Below are positions 63,481-64,000 of a stretch of 64,000 bases of DNA, in pieces. The notes beneath the pieces were generated by a model. The model saw only the letters and a list, made by a program, of their open reading frames with translations, was not told the DNA's origin and searched no databases. Each line of letters opens with the position of its first letter. Within the stretch, counting starts at the first letter, position 1. The stretch is from an uncultured Bacteroidia bacterium (lineage in GTDB: Bacteria > Bacteroidota > Bacteroidia > Bacteroidales > Prolixibacteraceae): the NCBI GenBank assembly GCA_903897145.1, contig CAIUAN010000043.1, positions 1 through 64,000 on the forward strand, in the 5' to 3' direction. Both the position numbers and the translations under genes were made by a program.

Positions 63481-63507
63481 AAAAGAGACTTATTAAGTCT
63501 CTTTTTT
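63481..63507. terminator. Bidirectional terminator between rnpA and aroF/chorismate mutase
   Basis: AAAAGAGACTT (63481-63491) pairs with AAGTCTCTTTT (63495-63505) around a 3-base loop, with T on one side and A on the other. It can end both the plus-strand rnpA transcript and the minus-strand DAHP synthase transcript. Confidence 0.75.
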
Positions 63508-63545
63508 AGTTGAAGAAATCAACTGTTTATTTTCTAATTGAAAGT

Positions 63546-64000
63546 CTACAAGTCGCGATCCATGATTTCAGTTTGCTGACGCACTGAATCCTCATGGATA
63601 AGTTGAAATAACAACTTGATTAGCGTCTCATCTAAATTAAGTTTTTGCGCAGTCTTAATGCGGTCTTCCATAATTTGAGTCCAACGGTTGATCTGTAACG
63701 CAGTTACTTTGTTCTCCTTCTTATAGTTTCCAATTTGCTTTATAATTTCCATCCTTGAAGCTAGAATTTCCATGATCTCATGGTCGATCCCATCTATTCT
63801 TGAACGAAGAGCATCAAGTTTATTTTCAAATTGAGGATCGTTCGAATTCTCATAACGAATGACCAACTTATCTAGGATCTTTGAAAGTTCAGCAGGTGTT
63901 ACCTGTTGGTCTTTGTCACTTAAAGCACAACTTGGATCGATATGTGATTCTAACATTAATCCATCTAATCCAAGATCGAATGCTTTTTGAGAGATCTCAA
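63546..64000 (-). CDS. Bifunctional DAHP synthase/chorismate mutase, C-terminal part, 5' cut by window
   Basis: The reading frame runs on past the ORF-track ATG to the window end: DLGLDGLMLESHIDPSCALS is the late part of the DAHP synthase barrel (KDPG/DAHP family), so the gene is longer than 136 residues and its start lies outside. The C-terminal ~95 residues are a type II (AroQ) chorismate mutase: LDALRSRIDGIDHEIMEILASRMEIIKQIGNYKKEN with the conserved Arg and Lys. The fusion makes 3-deoxy-7-phosphoheptulonate and prephenate, the first shikimate step and the branch to Phe/Tyr. This DAHP-CM order is typical of Bacteroidota. The stop lies 38 bases from the bidirectional terminator. Confidence 0.93.
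   Translation of the reverse strand, partial: EISQKAFDLGLDGLMLESHIDPSCALSDKDQQVTPAELSKILDKLVIRYENSNDPQFENKLDALRSRIDGIDHEIMEILASRMEIIKQIGNYKKENKVTALQINRWTQIMEDRIKTAQKLNLDETLIKLLFQLIHEDSVRQQTEIMDRDL

Noticed and set aside
1-64000. Insertion sequences, prophage genes, CRISPR arrays, tRNA or rRNA genes.
   Set aside because: I found no transposase, integrase, repeat array or cloverleaf-like segment; all gaps are short and read as promoters, hairpins or nothing.

Overview
This window comes from a member of the Bacteroidota. The evidence is a set of lineage-typical genes: the DUF4271 gene next to hemD and rnpA, a fused DAHP synthase/chorismate mutase, a GSCFA-domain protein, a sufBCDSE-DUF59 operon without sufA, and a glycogen locus of GH57, GT4 and debranching enzyme. 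Many start sites also have the Bacteroidota -7 promoter element TAnnTTTG upstream. I cannot place it below phylum. The DNA is densely coding: no gap exceeds about 210 bases, and I see no tRNA, rRNA, insertion sequence, prophage or CRISPR array.

Layout. 1-6.8 kb: a ThuA-DUF6807 fusion (5' cut by the window) and a Gfo/Idh/MocA oxidoreductase face a minus-strand run of a GKC-motif small protein, a beta-barrel protein, ybaK, a Tat-exported TIM-barrel isomerase and yaaA. 7-13.5 kb: a TetR-controlled RND efflux operon. 13.6-17.6 kb: a GH31 glycosidase and an unrecognised membrane protein. 17.6-23 kb: RNA-modifying radical SAM enzymes (RlmN, MiaB-like, MtaB), where RlmN and MiaB each follow a small ferredoxin-NADP reductase-like flavoprotein. 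23-31.3 kb: a minus-strand operon joining glycogen turnover to a ribose-salvage set (ribokinase, ADP-ribosylglycohydrolase, GRP-type transporter). 31.4-39 kb: GSCFA protein, queG and the SUF iron-sulfur operon, divergent from thiL. 40.4-46.8 kb: a MacB-like ABC efflux cassette with two permeases, adaptor and TolC, then a glutathione peroxidase. 47-60.8 kb: a cluster of planctomycete-type multidomain cytochromes (DUF1549/DUF1553), DUF1501 proteins, DUF2231 membrane proteins with leucine-rich repeats, an NHL propeller and a di-heme peroxidase. 61-64 kb: DUF4271 protein, hemD, rnpA and the end of the DAHP synthase/chorismate mutase gene.

How it fits together. The most unusual block is 47-60.8 kb. 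It reads as two diverged copies of one module (cytochrome DUF1549/DUF1553 protein, DUF1501 protein, DUF2231-LRR membrane protein). The two large cytochrome proteins carry different carbohydrate-binding-like inserts at the same place. I infer an envelope redox system acting on a carbohydrate and feeding electrons to the membrane; its substrate is unknown. Five proteins in the window carry a Tat-like RR motif. The pairing of flavoprotein reductases with radical SAM genes suggests dedicated electron donors. The SUF operon would supply clusters for the radical SAM enzymes and QueG.
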